64,000 nucleotides of DNA from Petrimonas sulfuriphila (GCF_051201015.1 NZ_JBPEHI010000004.1); one strand, 5' to 3'. Shown: positions 34,233-43,810, counted from the first letter of the stretch. Notes: generated from the sequence alone by a model not told the origin. Numbers and translations: made by a program.

Positions 34233-34396
34233 TATTTGAATCCTATCTGTGAAATATATAACTTTTTCTTTACAATATGTAAGATTATTAAGTTGAGTCA
34301 CCACTACCTTTACCAACATGAAATTTAATATAGATTCGTTTGATGTTAGCGATCGTTGTTGTTTTGTATAGCATAAAAGATAATGTAATGTTTAAC
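34233..34396 (+). repeat. Duplicated leader, copy 2
   Basis: Second copy of the leader at 33063-33225. It ends 29 bp before the ATG of the 103-residue membrane protein. The palindrome of copy 1 is changed here to the TGAGTCA-centred GTTGAGTCACCAC, so some dyad symmetry is kept. The flanking sequences outside the repeat are unrelated. Confidence 0.8.
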
Positions 34397-34425
34397 TAAT
34401 AATGATATTTTTTTAAAAAAACAAG

Positions 34426-34737
34426 ATGAAAAAAACAATTTTTTTTGTACTTCTGGCGATATTCTCGCTGGGTGCAGCACCTACTTTTGCAGCACATGGT
34501 GCCTCGAACAACAATGTGGCAACTGAAGCCACATTAACAACCGAAGAAGTGAATGTTCTTAAAGAGCGGGTTATAGAGATTCGCGAAATGGACAAATCTG
34601 AACTGACCGCTACGGAGAAAAGTGAACTGAAAAATGAACTGAAAGAGATTAAGGAAACAGTACAGAACGGACCGGCCATTTATATTGGTGGACTTTCATT
34701 GTTACTGCTAATTATTCTTTTGGTGGTTTTACTTTAA
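34426..34737 (+). CDS. Small secreted/one-helix membrane protein, possibly stress related
   Basis: A 103-residue protein with a signal peptide (MKKTIFFVLLAIFSLGAAPTFA), a charged helical middle (TEEVNVLKERVIEIREMDKSE..., KNELKEIKETVQ) likely to form a coiled coil, and a C-terminal membrane helix (YIGGLSLLLLIILLVVLL). Short proteins with this layout are common in Bacteroidetes but have no known role. It shares a duplicated leader with the 299-residue gene, suggesting both answer to the same signal. Confidence 0.8.
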   Translation: MKKTIFFVLLAIFSLGAAPTFAAHGASNNNVATEATLTTEEVNVLKERVIEIREMDKSELTATEKSELKNELKEIKETVQNGPAIYIGGLSLLLLIILLVVLL

Positions 34738-34840
34738 TACAATCTGTTAAATACTTCGATGCATGCGAATGGAAAACAGGGTTCTGTAATGGATACATTA
34801 CCCTGTTTCCTTTTTGTGTAGCCAGATTATCAATCTGTTT

Positions 34841-37825
34841 ATGCGGGTAATAAAAAAAAATACCTTACTCGGGCAATTGCTGATAGCTTTACTTCTAATT
34901 ATCGGGCATTGTCCGATTGCATCCTCGAAAGAATATTTTCAGCAGAAGGTGAATTACAGGATCAGTGTGACGCTCAATGATTCGATTCACGAGCTCAGTG
35001 CTTACGAGGAGGTGCAATACACCAACAATTCGCCGGATACACTCCGGGTGTTGTATTTTCATTTGTGGCCCAATGCCTATTCAGATAATGATACTCCATT
35101 AGCCAAACAGATATTCTCATTCAGTGGCACGCAAAAACTGTTTAAAGATCCGGAACTAAGAGGCTTCATCGATTCACTGGAGTTCAGGGTAGATGACCTT
35201 CCCGTCAGCTGGGAATTGCTTCCCGACCAACCCGATATCTGTGAAATAAGGCTGAGCAACCCTCTTCTCCCCGGCGGGGAGATCCTGATCACCACACCCT
35301 TTCACGTTAAAATACCCAGGGGAGTCACATCACGGCTGGGTCACATCGACCAGACATATCAAATCACACAATGGTTCCCCAAACCGGCGGTATATGACCG
35401 GAACGGATGGCATCCCTTATCATATCTGGACCAGGGAGAGTACTATTCCGAGTTCGGAGACTTTGATGTAAGGATTACGCTGCCGAAGCACTATACCGTG
35501 GCTGCATCGGGAGATCTGCAAGACAGCACAGAACTGGCAAGACTTGACTCACTCGCTGCTGACACCGACTGGAAGAGCATAAGGATGCTGGGGAAAACAA
35601 AACATATCCCTTTATCCACAACTACAAAAACACTCCATTACAGGGGAGAGAACATGCATGACTTTGCCTGGTTTGCCGACAAGCAATTCAACGTGATGAA
35701 AGAAAAAATCAAGCTTCCCGAATCGGACAAGGAAATAACTACGTGGGTGATGCTTACTGCCCGCCAATCGCGTTTGTGGCAGAAGGCATTGATTTATACC
35801 AATCAGGCAATCATGGATTTCTCACGCCTGATAGGTGATTATCCCTACAACAGTTTCACACTGGTTCAGAGTCCATTGAGCGCCGGGCTGGGAATGGAAT
35901 ACCCCGGATTAGCCGTAATCGGCCCAACGAAAAATGCCTGGACACTTGAGAACGTGATTACCCATGAGATGGCCCATTCATGGTTCTATGGGGCGCTGGG
36001 CTTCAACGAACGCCGTTTTCCCTTTCTGGACGAAGGGCTCTCCAGCAGTTATGAAGACCGACAGATGAAATTGAATCATCCTGATAAGAAGCTCTGGGAG
36101 ATAATGCTGAAGTCGGAAAAACAGGCGAAATTCCTGCATGCAGACGAGTTGCCCGCAGAAGCGTTGCAGGAGCTGCAGTGGCTTATCCCGGCTCGCAACA
36201 ACAGCGAACAACCGCTCAATCTGCCCTCCACAGACTACAACCGTTCCAATTACGGTCAAATGATTTATACCAAAGCCTCCATGGGGTTTACCTATCTCAG
36301 GGCTTACTTGGGCGATAGCCTGTTTGATATAGGCATGCGTGATTTTTACCGGCAATGGAGGTTCCGGCATCCCGGACCCGATGACCTGCGTACCGCCTTT
36401 GAAAAGTACACGTCGAAAGAGTTAAGCTGGTTTTTTGATGATTTTATCTGCACAACCAAAAGGATTGATTATCAAATAGTAAAAATCAGCAATCAACAAC
36501 TGCTTGTTAAAAACAGGGGAGAAATGGTTTCGCCTTTGATGATCGCCGGGCTCTTAGATGATAGCATCTGTTTTGAAAAATGGATCGATGGTTTCCCGGG
36601 AGAGAGATGGATTGAAATACCGAAGGGTGATTACAGTGAAATAAAGATTGACCCACATCATATAATGCCTGAACGGTTCCGTCTCAACAACAATATCCGC
36701 ACTTCAGGTCTTTTCCCTAAATCCAACCCGGTGCAACCGCAGCTGTTGGCAGGTGTGGAAGATCCTGAGAAAATTCCCCTGATGTATATTCCACTTGTCA
36801 ACTGGACCCGCGAGAACGGGTTAATGGCAGGTATGGCGCTTTACAACGGTTTGATCACACCCAAACCTGTTGAATACCTGGCAATTCCATTTTACTCTTT
36901 TAATCAATCAAAGCTAGCGGGGTTCGGGAAAATCTCCTATCATTTCACACCCTACAACAACCTGATCAGAATGGCAACGTTCACGCTGCAGGGGACACAG
37001 TTCGGTGCTCCAGGCAACCAGGACTACCGGAAGGTGATGGCAGGGCTGGATATTCACTTCCGGAAAAACAGATCGACCAACTCCTTTCAGCATAGCATCC
37101 ATGGACGTTTCACGCTGGCATCTGGTCTGAATCAGGTTTTAATCCCGCAACAGGCAAAGATGAACCGGTACATTCAGTTTGGATACAATTTTGAAAAAGA
37201 CAGCCCGGTCAATCCCTTTCAACTGTTGGCTTCTTTTGAAGCGGGGGCGTCATTCAGCAAAATTGCCCTGGATTTCAATTACAGACAGAGTTACTCCGGA
37301 AGAGATAAAGGACTGGACATAAGGTTTTTTGCCGGCACAATACTGAAAAAGAGTGGTTCAAACAGCTTCCACTCGCTTGCTCCCGCGGGTAGAAGCGGAC
37401 GGGAGCTATACCTGTATGAGGGTATCTATCCCGATCGTTTTGCTGTCTTCCCCAGTTCATTTTTATCCAGGCAGATCACTCTTTCTGAAGGCGGACTGGT
37501 GTCACCGGTTAACCATGTCCTAGGTTACAGCAAGTGGCTTCTTTCTGTTTCCCTCACGAGCAGTCTGCCTGGAATCCTATCCAAAACAGGGATTAAACCG
37601 TTCGCCAACGTTCTGTTCAACGATCATAGATTATCAACCCGTTACAATTCGCCACTATTCTTTGAAGCAGGCTTTAAAGCAGGCATATCGAGTGTATTTG
37701 AAATCTATCTCCCTTTGCTGGTTAGCAATAACATTCAGTCGGTCACCGGACCGGTGAAAGAGCGGGTACGTTTCGTCATCAATCTGGATATCTCAAAACA
37801 AAGCAAAGCGATTATCGAAAATTAA
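34841..37825 (+). CDS. M1 family (aminopeptidase N-like) metallopeptidase
   Basis: A 994-residue protein when started at ATG 34841; a TTG at 34814 adds nine residues. N-terminal signal (LLIALLLIIGHCPIASS). The M1 N-terminal beta domain is followed by the zinc site HEMAHSWFYGALGFNERRFPFLDEGLSS near residue 375 (HExxH plus the downstream Glu) . The GAMEN exopeptidase motif is replaced by GLGMEYPGLAV. The last 350 residues are beta-rich, with alternating strands (RKVMAGLDIHFRKN, RYIQFGYNFEKD, RFVINLDI), and resemble an outer-membrane barrel-like domain. It stands alone. Confidence 0.85.
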   Translation: MRVIKKNTLLGQLLIALLLIIGHCPIASSKEYFQQKVNYRISVTLNDSIHELSAYEEVQYTNNSPDTLRVLYFHLWPNAYSDNDTPLAKQIFSFSGTQKLFKDPELRGFIDSLEFRVDDLPVSWELLPDQPDICEIRLSNPLLPGGEILITTPFHVKIPRGVTSRLGHIDQTYQITQWFPKPAVYDRNGWHPLSYLDQGEYYSEFGDFDVRITLPKHYTVAASGDLQDSTELARLDSLAADTDWKSIRMLGKTKHIPLSTTTKTLHYRGENMHDFAWFADKQFNVMKEKIKLPESDKEITTWVMLTARQSRLWQKALIYTNQAIMDFSRLIGDYPYNSFTLVQSPLSAGLGMEYPGLAVIGPTKNAWTLENVITHEMAHSWFYGALGFNERRFPFLDEGLSSSYEDRQMKLNHPDKKLWEIMLKSEKQAKFLHADELPAEALQELQWLIPARNNSEQPLNLPSTDYNRSNYGQMIYTKASMGFTYLRAYLGDSLFDIGMRDFYRQWRFRHPGPDDLRTAFEKYTSKELSWFFDDFICTTKRIDYQIVKISNQQLLVKNRGEMVSPLMIAGLLDDSICFEKWIDGFPGERWIEIPKGDYSEIKIDPHHIMPERFRLNNNIRTSGLFPKSNPVQPQLLAGVEDPEKIPLMYIPLVNWTRENGLMAGMALYNGLITPKPVEYLAIPFYSFNQSKLAGFGKISYHFTPYNNLIRMATFTLQGTQFGAPGNQDYRKVMAGLDIHFRKNRSTNSFQHSIHGRFTLASGLNQVLIPQQAKMNRYIQFGYNFEKDSPVNPFQLLASFEAGASFSKIALDFNYRQSYSGRDKGLDIRFFAGTILKKSGSNSFHSLAPAGRSGRELYLYEGIYPDRFAVFPSSFLSRQITLSEGGLVSPVNHVLGYSKWLLSVSLTSSLPGILSKTGIKPFANVLFNDHRLSTRYNSPLFFEAGFKAGISSVFEIYLPLLVSNNIQSVTGPVKERVRFVINLDISKQSKAIIEN

Positions 37826-38188
37826 ATTTTTAGGGACTTAATTTACGCCGCAGAACTGTTTTGGATAATACACATTTATCATAAGTTATGAACAGACAGA
37901 ATCTGTTCGAGTTAACAAGCGGTCTACTTTTGGAGTGAAAAAACCACACAAGTAAAATCAGTGGGTTGTCAACTTTTTTTCATTGGAAATCAGTCATTTG
38001 AAGTCGCCTTAATTAATATAACCTGCTGAACTTTAGCTCGTTGAACAAATATTCTTTACCTTTTATGAGAAATAAATATTTTATTCAACTAAATATCAGT
38101 GAGTTATTGAAATATTTGTTAGATTTATCAAAAAAAAACAGTATAATTGTATAAGTATTCTTTAAACAAAATCAATTATCCAACATAT
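37826..38188. other. Gene-free stretch before the Mla operon
   Basis: About 360 bp without a gene. It is AT-rich. TACTTTTG at 37925-37932 matches the Bacteroidetes -7 element and would give a leader of about 250 nt for mlaE; no -33 partner is obvious. A run TTAATTTACGCC and short direct AT repeats follow. No conserved RNA fold was recognised. Confidence 0.4.
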
Positions 38189-39010
38189 ATGGCAAAAATC
38201 AATGTTTCTGTGGCAAAATTGCGCATCAGGGGAAAACCTAAGATGAAGGAAGAAACCCTAACCTTTTATAACGGTGTATTTATCGACCTGGGAGAACTGG
38301 TATTGTTTACCGGAAAAGTGATTAAACAAATGTTCCAACCTCCTTTCGAATTTAGGGAATTCATCAAACACGGGTTCTTACTGGGTAACAAGTCGCTGGC
38401 ACTGGTAGTGGTCACTGGCTTTATCATGGGACTGGTACTCACCATGCAGATGAATCCTGTTCTTGCTGACTTTGGTGCACAGACGTTGTTACCTGGAGTG
38501 ATTGCTGTATCCATGGTGCGGGAACTTGGGCCGGTCATAACGGGACTGATTTGTGCGGGAAAGATAAGCTCGGGAATAGCTGCAGAGATTGCTGCAATGA
38601 CAGTTACCGAACAGATTGATGCGATGGAAGTTTCGGGAACACGTCCCCTGAGTTTTGTGGTTGCCTCGCGCGTGATGGCTACGACATTGGTTGTTCCCAT
38701 ACTGGTAATATTCGCTGATGCGTTTAGTCTTTTCGGCGCGTTCCTGGCTGTGAACGTATTCGAAGAAACCTCGGTCACGCTCTTCATCAATCGTTCGTTT
38801 TCCCTGATGGGTTTTGTCGATTTGCTCCCCTCCACACTGAAAACGGTCTTGTTCGGTTTTTTCATTGGGTTAATAGGTAGTTACAAGGGTTACACCGCCG
38901 GAAAAGGCACAGAATCAGTGGGCAAGGCAGCCAACTCAGCTGTAGTGGCAGCATCGCTTACTATTTTCGTGATCGATTTGGTTTTCGTATTAATAACGAG
39001 CATCCTGTAA
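38189..39010 (+). CDS. mlaE: MlaE-type lipid ABC transporter permease
   Basis: A 273-residue inner-membrane permease (start ATG 38189; ATG 38243 is an alternative that removes 18 residues). MlaE features: VVVTGFIMGLVLTMQMNPVL, VSMVRELGPVITGLICAGKISSGIAAEIAAM and TEQIDAMEVSGTRPLSFVVASRVMA. With the ATPase and MCE protein that follow it moves phospholipids between the membranes to keep outer-membrane asymmetry. It is 6 bp before mlaF. Confidence 0.92.
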   Translation: MAKINVSVAKLRIRGKPKMKEETLTFYNGVFIDLGELVLFTGKVIKQMFQPPFEFREFIKHGFLLGNKSLALVVVTGFIMGLVLTMQMNPVLADFGAQTLLPGVIAVSMVRELGPVITGLICAGKISSGIAAEIAAMTVTEQIDAMEVSGTRPLSFVVASRVMATTLVVPILVIFADAFSLFGAFLAVNVFEETSVTLFINRSFSLMGFVDLLPSTLKTVLFGFFIGLIGSYKGYTAGKGTESVGKAANSAVVAASLTIFVIDLVFVLITSIL

Positions 39011-39016
39011 AGCAAT

Positions 39017-39751
39017 ATGGATAAAGAAGAGGTCATTGTTGCGAAAAAACTGTATAAATCCTTTGATAAGAATCATATTTTAAGGGGTATTGATCTGGTA
39101 CTTCACAAAGGGGAGAACCTGGGGGTTGTGGGGAAATCGGGGATTGGAAAATCGGTGCTTATCAAGTGCATTGTAAGGCTGATAGAACCCGATGCAGGCG
39201 AGATCGATGTGCTTGGGACTAATGTGCTCGAATGCAACAGCAACGAACTGAATGAATTGAGAAAGAAGGTGGGTTATCTTTTTCAGGGAGGAGCATTATA
39301 TGATTCAATGAGTGTACGGGAAAATCTCTTTTTCCCCATTCGGAGAACACAATTTAGGGACAAGAAACTCGATACGGAGGAGTTGATTGAACGATCGCTC
39401 AGAAGTGTGGGGCTGCTGGATGCCATTGATAAAATGCCGTCGGAATTATCCGGTGGAATGAAAAAGAGGATAGCTCTGGCCAGAACGTTGATTCTGAAGC
39501 CAGAAATAATCCTCTATGATGAGCCAACCACAGGGCTGGATGCGGTAACATCGGGTGAAATTAGCGAACTGATCCTGAAAATACGCGAAGAATACAACAC
39601 GGCTGCTATTATCATCACACACGATATGAAATGTGCAAAAATTGCCACAGACAGCATAAAGATCATGGACGAAGGAATCTTCAAGGTAGTGGGGACGTAC
39701 GATGAACTGAGTCGCAACGAAGAGAAAGAGGTAAGGGATTATTTTATTTAA
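39017..39751 (+). CDS. mlaF: MlaF-type ABC transporter ATP-binding protein
   Basis: A 244-residue ATPase. Walker A GKSGIGKSVLIKCI near 40, signature ELSGGMKKRIALARTL near 140, Walker B EIILYDEPTTGLD, H-loop IITHDM. LRKKVGYLFQGGALYDSMSV is the MlaF-specific Q-loop region. It powers the MlaE permease; 15 bp before mlaD. Confidence 0.93.
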   Translation: MDKEEVIVAKKLYKSFDKNHILRGIDLVLHKGENLGVVGKSGIGKSVLIKCIVRLIEPDAGEIDVLGTNVLECNSNELNELRKKVGYLFQGGALYDSMSVRENLFFPIRRTQFRDKKLDTEELIERSLRSVGLLDAIDKMPSELSGGMKKRIALARTLILKPEIILYDEPTTGLDAVTSGEISELILKIREEYNTAAIIITHDMKCAKIATDSIKIMDEGIFKVVGTYDELSRNEEKEVRDYFI

Positions 39752-39766
39752 CAAACAGCAAGAGAA

Positions 39767-40795
39767 ATGGGAAAAACAAAAAAAACATTAAAGTTGGGTA
39801 TTTTCATTGCATCAGCCCTCATATTGTTTATTGTGGCGATATATCTGATCGGGAGTAAACAAAATCTGTTTACCTCCACCACCGAGGTGCACGCTTCATT
39901 CAAAGATATTCGCGGACTGATATCGGGAAATATTGTTCGTTTCGCTGGAATAAGTATCGGCACAGTGAATGATATCCGGATCATCGCCGATTCATCTGTC
40001 ATTGTAAGCATGACGATTAGGGATACTTATACCGACTATATCTACAAGAACTCAGCAGTACAGATTGGACAGGAAGGGCTGATGGGTGGAAAAATTGTTC
40101 TTATCTCCACCGGTGATCCTGCTACGGGAAAGGTAGAAGAAGACGATTACCTGCCTGTGGCTGAGGGTCTCGATATTCAAGCGATGATTGCTCAGGCAAC
40201 CGTGATGCTCGAAGAAGCAAAGGGTGTTATAGCCAATCTGCGTTCAGTCACGGATAAAATAGACAACGGCGACGGTGATATTGCGCGTCTTATTAATGAC
40301 AATAGCCTTACCACCAATCTTAAGGATGCGACAAGCCGGTTGAATGCATCGCTGTCGGATGTGAATCAGATAACCTCCAAAATCAACAACGGACATGGCG
40401 ACTTAGGGAAGCTGGTGAATGATGATTCCATCACCACCCAATTGAACACTATCATGGCCAACCTTAGTTCAACCACAAAGAATGCCGACTCACTGGTGAA
40501 TCAGCTTCACCAGACATCCTACTCTATTAATCACGGCGAGGGAGTGCTTCCACGACTTCTAAATGACAAGCAGATGGGTTTAAGCGTAGACACAGCCATT
40601 GCTAATGTAGATCAGGGTGTAATAGAGATAACCAAAGCAGCTGAAACAATTGCCAACAGCTGGATATTCCGGTTGTTCTCCAAAAATAAGAACAAACAAA
40701 ATGAACAGCAAAAAGAGCCATTAAAGGTGAATACAGGAGATACTCTCATCATACGTCCCGTTAACAGAAGCTCTCCGGAAGTTCTTAATGATTAA
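39767..40795 (+). CDS. mlaD: MlaD family MCE-domain protein
   Basis: A 342-residue protein with an N-terminal membrane anchor (LGIFIASALILFIVAIYLIG), one MCE domain (HASFKDIRGLISGNIVRFAGISIGTVNDI, about 44-125) and a long helical tail with repeated SxIxNGxGDLxxLxND units (near 170, 210, 255) of unknown use. The tail would form the lipid-conducting oligomer or reach across the periplasm. Third gene of the Mla operon. Confidence 0.9.
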   Translation: MGKTKKTLKLGIFIASALILFIVAIYLIGSKQNLFTSTTEVHASFKDIRGLISGNIVRFAGISIGTVNDIRIIADSSVIVSMTIRDTYTDYIYKNSAVQIGQEGLMGGKIVLISTGDPATGKVEEDDYLPVAEGLDIQAMIAQATVMLEEAKGVIANLRSVTDKIDNGDGDIARLINDNSLTTNLKDATSRLNASLSDVNQITSKINNGHGDLGKLVNDDSITTQLNTIMANLSSTTKNADSLVNQLHQTSYSINHGEGVLPRLLNDKQMGLSVDTAIANVDQGVIEITKAAETIANSWIFRLFSKNKNKQNEQQKEPLKVNTGDTLIIRPVNRSSPEVLND

Positions 40796-41126
40796 TCCGA
40801 TGTCCGGCTTTGCTATTACTTTTAAACTCTATCGTTACAATTTCTCTTCAGAAGAGATGAAGACTGAAATCAAAGATAATTAGTTTACGGACAGCCATAT
40901 CTATACACAAGGTACTGGCTTAGCTACATGGATCAAGGATAACGCCGTTTACAAATACGAAAATCATGATTTAACTTACAAGAAACAATCGATGCAGACC
41001 AAAACCAGAAAAAAGTTAAAAAAATTACGACCAATGAATAGAAAGTACTCCAACCAGACATTCTCACTGATCAGGTCCAGAAGTGGCAACTTCACTGTCG
41101 GGTCACAACAATCGCAAAACAACACG

Positions 41127-41156
41127 AAAAGGATTTCATTACGAAATCCTTTTTTT
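41127..41156 (+). terminator. Rho-independent terminator before valS
   Basis: AAAAGGATTTC pairs with GAAATCCTTTT around ATTAC, then more T. It lies between the Mla region and valS. Confidence 0.88.
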
Positions 41157-41157
41157 G

Positions 41158-41165
41158 TATTTTTG
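41158..41165 (+). promoter_or_regulatory. -7 element (TATTTTTG) of valS
   Basis: TATTTTTG starts 1 bp after the terminator tail and is 20 bp before the valS ATG, so the mRNA leader is very short. Confidence 0.6.
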
Positions 41166-41185
41166 CACTTTAATTCAGAAGCGTA

Positions 41186-43804
41186 ATGGAAATCTCAAGT
41201 AAGTACAACCCTGCGGAGGTAGAAGACAAATGGTATTCATACTGGATGGAACACAAACTGTTTCGTTCCAAGCCCGATGAACGTGAACCTTATACAATTG
41301 TCATTCCGCCCCCGAACGTCACCGGTATCCTGCACATGGGGCATATGCTCAACAACACCATTCAGGATATCCTGATACGACGTGCACGGATGGAGGGAAA
41401 AAATGCCTGTTGGGTTCCCGGAACCGATCATGCCTCCATTGCTACCGAAGCGAAAGTGGTTGCCAAGCTTGCTGCGGAAGGAATAAAAAAATCCGACCTT
41501 ACGCGCGAAGAATTCCTGTCCCATGCCTGGGAGTGGACACACAAGCATGGCGGAATGATTCTGGAACAGTTGAAAAAGCTGGGTGCATCGTGCGACTGGG
41601 ACAGAACCTGCTTTACCATGGACGAAAAACGTTCCGAAAGTGTAATCAACGTTTTCGTGGATCTGTACAACAAAGGGCTCGTTTATCGCGGTGTCCGTAT
41701 GGTAAACTGGGATCCGCAGGCACTTACCGCACTCTCGGATGAAGAGGTGGTGCACAAGGAGGTGAACGGGAAACTTTATTACTTGCGTTATAAAATCGAA
41801 GGAGAAGAGGCCTATGCGGTTGTAGCCACGACCCGTCCGGAGACCATTATGGGCGACACGGCGATGTGTATCCATCCGGATAATCCTAAAACGGCACATT
41901 TGAAAGGGAAAAAAGTTATTGTCCCGCTCATCGGCCGCGTTATCCCCGTTATCGAAGATGAATACGTGGATATGGAGTTTGGAACGGGATGTCTGAAAGT
42001 TACGCCGGCCCACGATGTCAACGATTATGTGCTGGGAGAAAAATACAACCTGCCGTCCATCGACATTTTTAACGATAACGGTACGCTCAACGAAAACGGA
42101 GCGATGTATGCTGGAAAAGACCGGTTCGAAGTTCGGAAACTCATCGAAAAAGACCTGGAAAATGCGGGCCTGATTGAGAAAACCGAACCCTATACCAATA
42201 AAGTCGGTTTTTCTGAACGAACCAACGTCGCCATTGAACCCAAACTCTCCATGCAGTGGTTCCTAAAAATGGAAGACATTGCTAAACCTGCCCTTGATGC
42301 GGTTGAAAACGATACCATTAAATTTCATCCGGTGAAATACAAAAATACCTATCGCCACTGGATGGAAAATATCAAGGATTGGTGCATCAGCAGACAATTG
42401 TGGTGGGGACATCAGATTCCGGCATATTATCTTCCCAAAGGCGGAGTGGTGGTAGCCGTGACAAAAGAGGAGGCTTACCAAAAGGCGCTTCAAACTGTGG
42501 ATTACCCACTCACCATAGACGACTTGCGTCAGGACGAAGATTGCCTCGACACCTGGTTTTCATCGTGGCTATGGCCCATCTCGGTTTTCGACGGAATTAA
42601 CCAGCCCGACAATCCGGATATCAGTTACTATTATCCTACAAACGATTTGGTTACCGGGCCCGACATCATTTTCTTCTGGGTGGCCCGAATGATTATGGCG
42701 GGATATGAATACCGCCAGTCTCCCTGTTTCAGCAACGTATACTTCACGGGAATCGTTCGCGACATTCAAGGCCGAAAGATGTCGAAACAGCTTGGAAATT
42801 CACCCGATCCCATTGAATTGATGGCAAGACACGGCGCCGACGGCGTCCGAATGGGTATGTTGCTGGCCTCATCAGCGGGAAACGATTTGCTGTTCGATGA
42901 ATCACTCTGTGAACAGGGCAGAAACTTCAACAACAAAATCTGGAACGCTTTCCGGCTGGTAAAAGGCTGGGAAGTAAACGACACAAATGAACAGCCAGAA
43001 ACGGCAAAAATTGCCATCAACTGGTTCGGGAACGTATTGTCGAAAACCATTGTCGAGCTGGATGATTTATTCAGTAAGTACAGGCTTTCGGAGGCATTGA
43101 TGATGGTCTATAAACTATTCTGGGACGAGTTTTCATCGTGGTACCTCGAATTGGTAAAACCGGCTTACCGACAACCCATAGACCGGGCAACCTATCAGGC
43201 GACACTAGCGTTCTTCGACAGCCTACTGCGCCTGTTACACCCGTTTATGCCCTTCATCACCGAAGAATTGTGGCAGGCCCTGAACGAAAGGAAACCGGGT
43301 GAAAGCATCACGATCGCTCAACAGCCAAAGGCTAATCGGGTGGATGAAAAACTGATCGCCGATTTCGAAATTACCAAACAAATTATTGCCGGCATCCGTA
43401 CTATCCGTTTGCAGAAGAATATTCCCAATAAAGATGAATTGACACTGCAGGTGATCGGGAATCACGATAGCCGGTTCGATACGGCTGTTGCCAAAATGGC
43501 AAACCTCTCATCGATCGAGAACCTATCGGAGAAGCCTGCCGTCACCATCGGTTTTTTGGTGGGTACCACCGAGTTCATCGTCCCGATGAGCGATAAGATG
43601 GACGTGGAAGCCGAATTAAAAAAGATGAAAGCCGAACGGGAGTACTACGCAGGCTTCTTGCAATCGGTGATGAAAAAGCTGGGTAACGAACGGTTTGTAC
43701 AAAATGCCAAACACGAGATCGTGGAAAACGAACGCAAAAAACAGGCCGATGCGGAAAGTAAAATTGCGTTGCTCGAAGAAAGTATTAAGGCGTTGGAGCA
43801 ATAA
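41186..43804 (+). CDS. valS: Valine-tRNA ligase
   Basis: An 872-residue class Ia synthetase. HIGH-type motif PPPNVTGILHMGHMLNNT near residue 50, KMSKS-type motif GRKMSKQLGNSPDP near 531 (Gln in place of the second Ser), CP1 editing domain with TTRPETIMGDTA, and a C-terminal coiled coil (LKKMKAEREYYAGFL...). It charges tRNA-Val and edits threonine. Followed after 6 bp by a fructosamine-kinase-like gene. Confidence 0.97.
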   Translation: MEISSKYNPAEVEDKWYSYWMEHKLFRSKPDEREPYTIVIPPPNVTGILHMGHMLNNTIQDILIRRARMEGKNACWVPGTDHASIATEAKVVAKLAAEGIKKSDLTREEFLSHAWEWTHKHGGMILEQLKKLGASCDWDRTCFTMDEKRSESVINVFVDLYNKGLVYRGVRMVNWDPQALTALSDEEVVHKEVNGKLYYLRYKIEGEEAYAVVATTRPETIMGDTAMCIHPDNPKTAHLKGKKVIVPLIGRVIPVIEDEYVDMEFGTGCLKVTPAHDVNDYVLGEKYNLPSIDIFNDNGTLNENGAMYAGKDRFEVRKLIEKDLENAGLIEKTEPYTNKVGFSERTNVAIEPKLSMQWFLKMEDIAKPALDAVENDTIKFHPVKYKNTYRHWMENIKDWCISRQLWWGHQIPAYYLPKGGVVVAVTKEEAYQKALQTVDYPLTIDDLRQDEDCLDTWFSSWLWPISVFDGINQPDNPDISYYYPTNDLVTGPDIIFFWVARMIMAGYEYRQSPCFSNVYFTGIVRDIQGRKMSKQLGNSPDPIELMARHGADGVRMGMLLASSAGNDLLFDESLCEQGRNFNNKIWNAFRLVKGWEVNDTNEQPETAKIAINWFGNVLSKTIVELDDLFSKYRLSEALMMVYKLFWDEFSSWYLELVKPAYRQPIDRATYQATLAFFDSLLRLLHPFMPFITEELWQALNERKPGESITIAQQPKANRVDEKLIADFEITKQIIAGIRTIRLQKNIPNKDELTLQVIGNHDSRFDTAVAKMANLSSIENLSEKPAVTIGFLVGTTEFIVPMSDKMDVEAELKKMKAEREYYAGFLQSVMKKLGNERFVQNAKHEIVENERKKQADAESKIALLEESIKALEQ

Positions 43805-43810
43805 CCAATA

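Larger units (their letters stand above)
40800..41186 (+). pseudogene. Possible degraded ORF between mlaD and valS
   Basis: From an ATG at 40800 one frame runs 128 codons to a TAA at 41184-41186, broken by a single in-frame TAG at 40881-40883. The product (MSGFAITFKLYRYNFSSEEM..., then FTDSHIYTQGTGLATWIKDN..., YKYENHDLTYKKQSMQ) is not one I recognise. The last 20 codons run through the terminator hairpin and the valS promoter and cannot be real coding sequence. It may be a relic of a lost gene or chance. Confidence 0.3.

Noticed and set aside
30808..34740. Integrated mobile element at tRNA-Lys
   Set aside because: No integrase, transfer gene, or copy of the tRNA 3' end was found, so an element boundary cannot be defined; kept only as a possibility in findings.
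40992..41186. A 64-codon ORF before valS
   Set aside because: It is the tail of the interrupted frame, and its end runs through the terminator hairpin and valS promoter.
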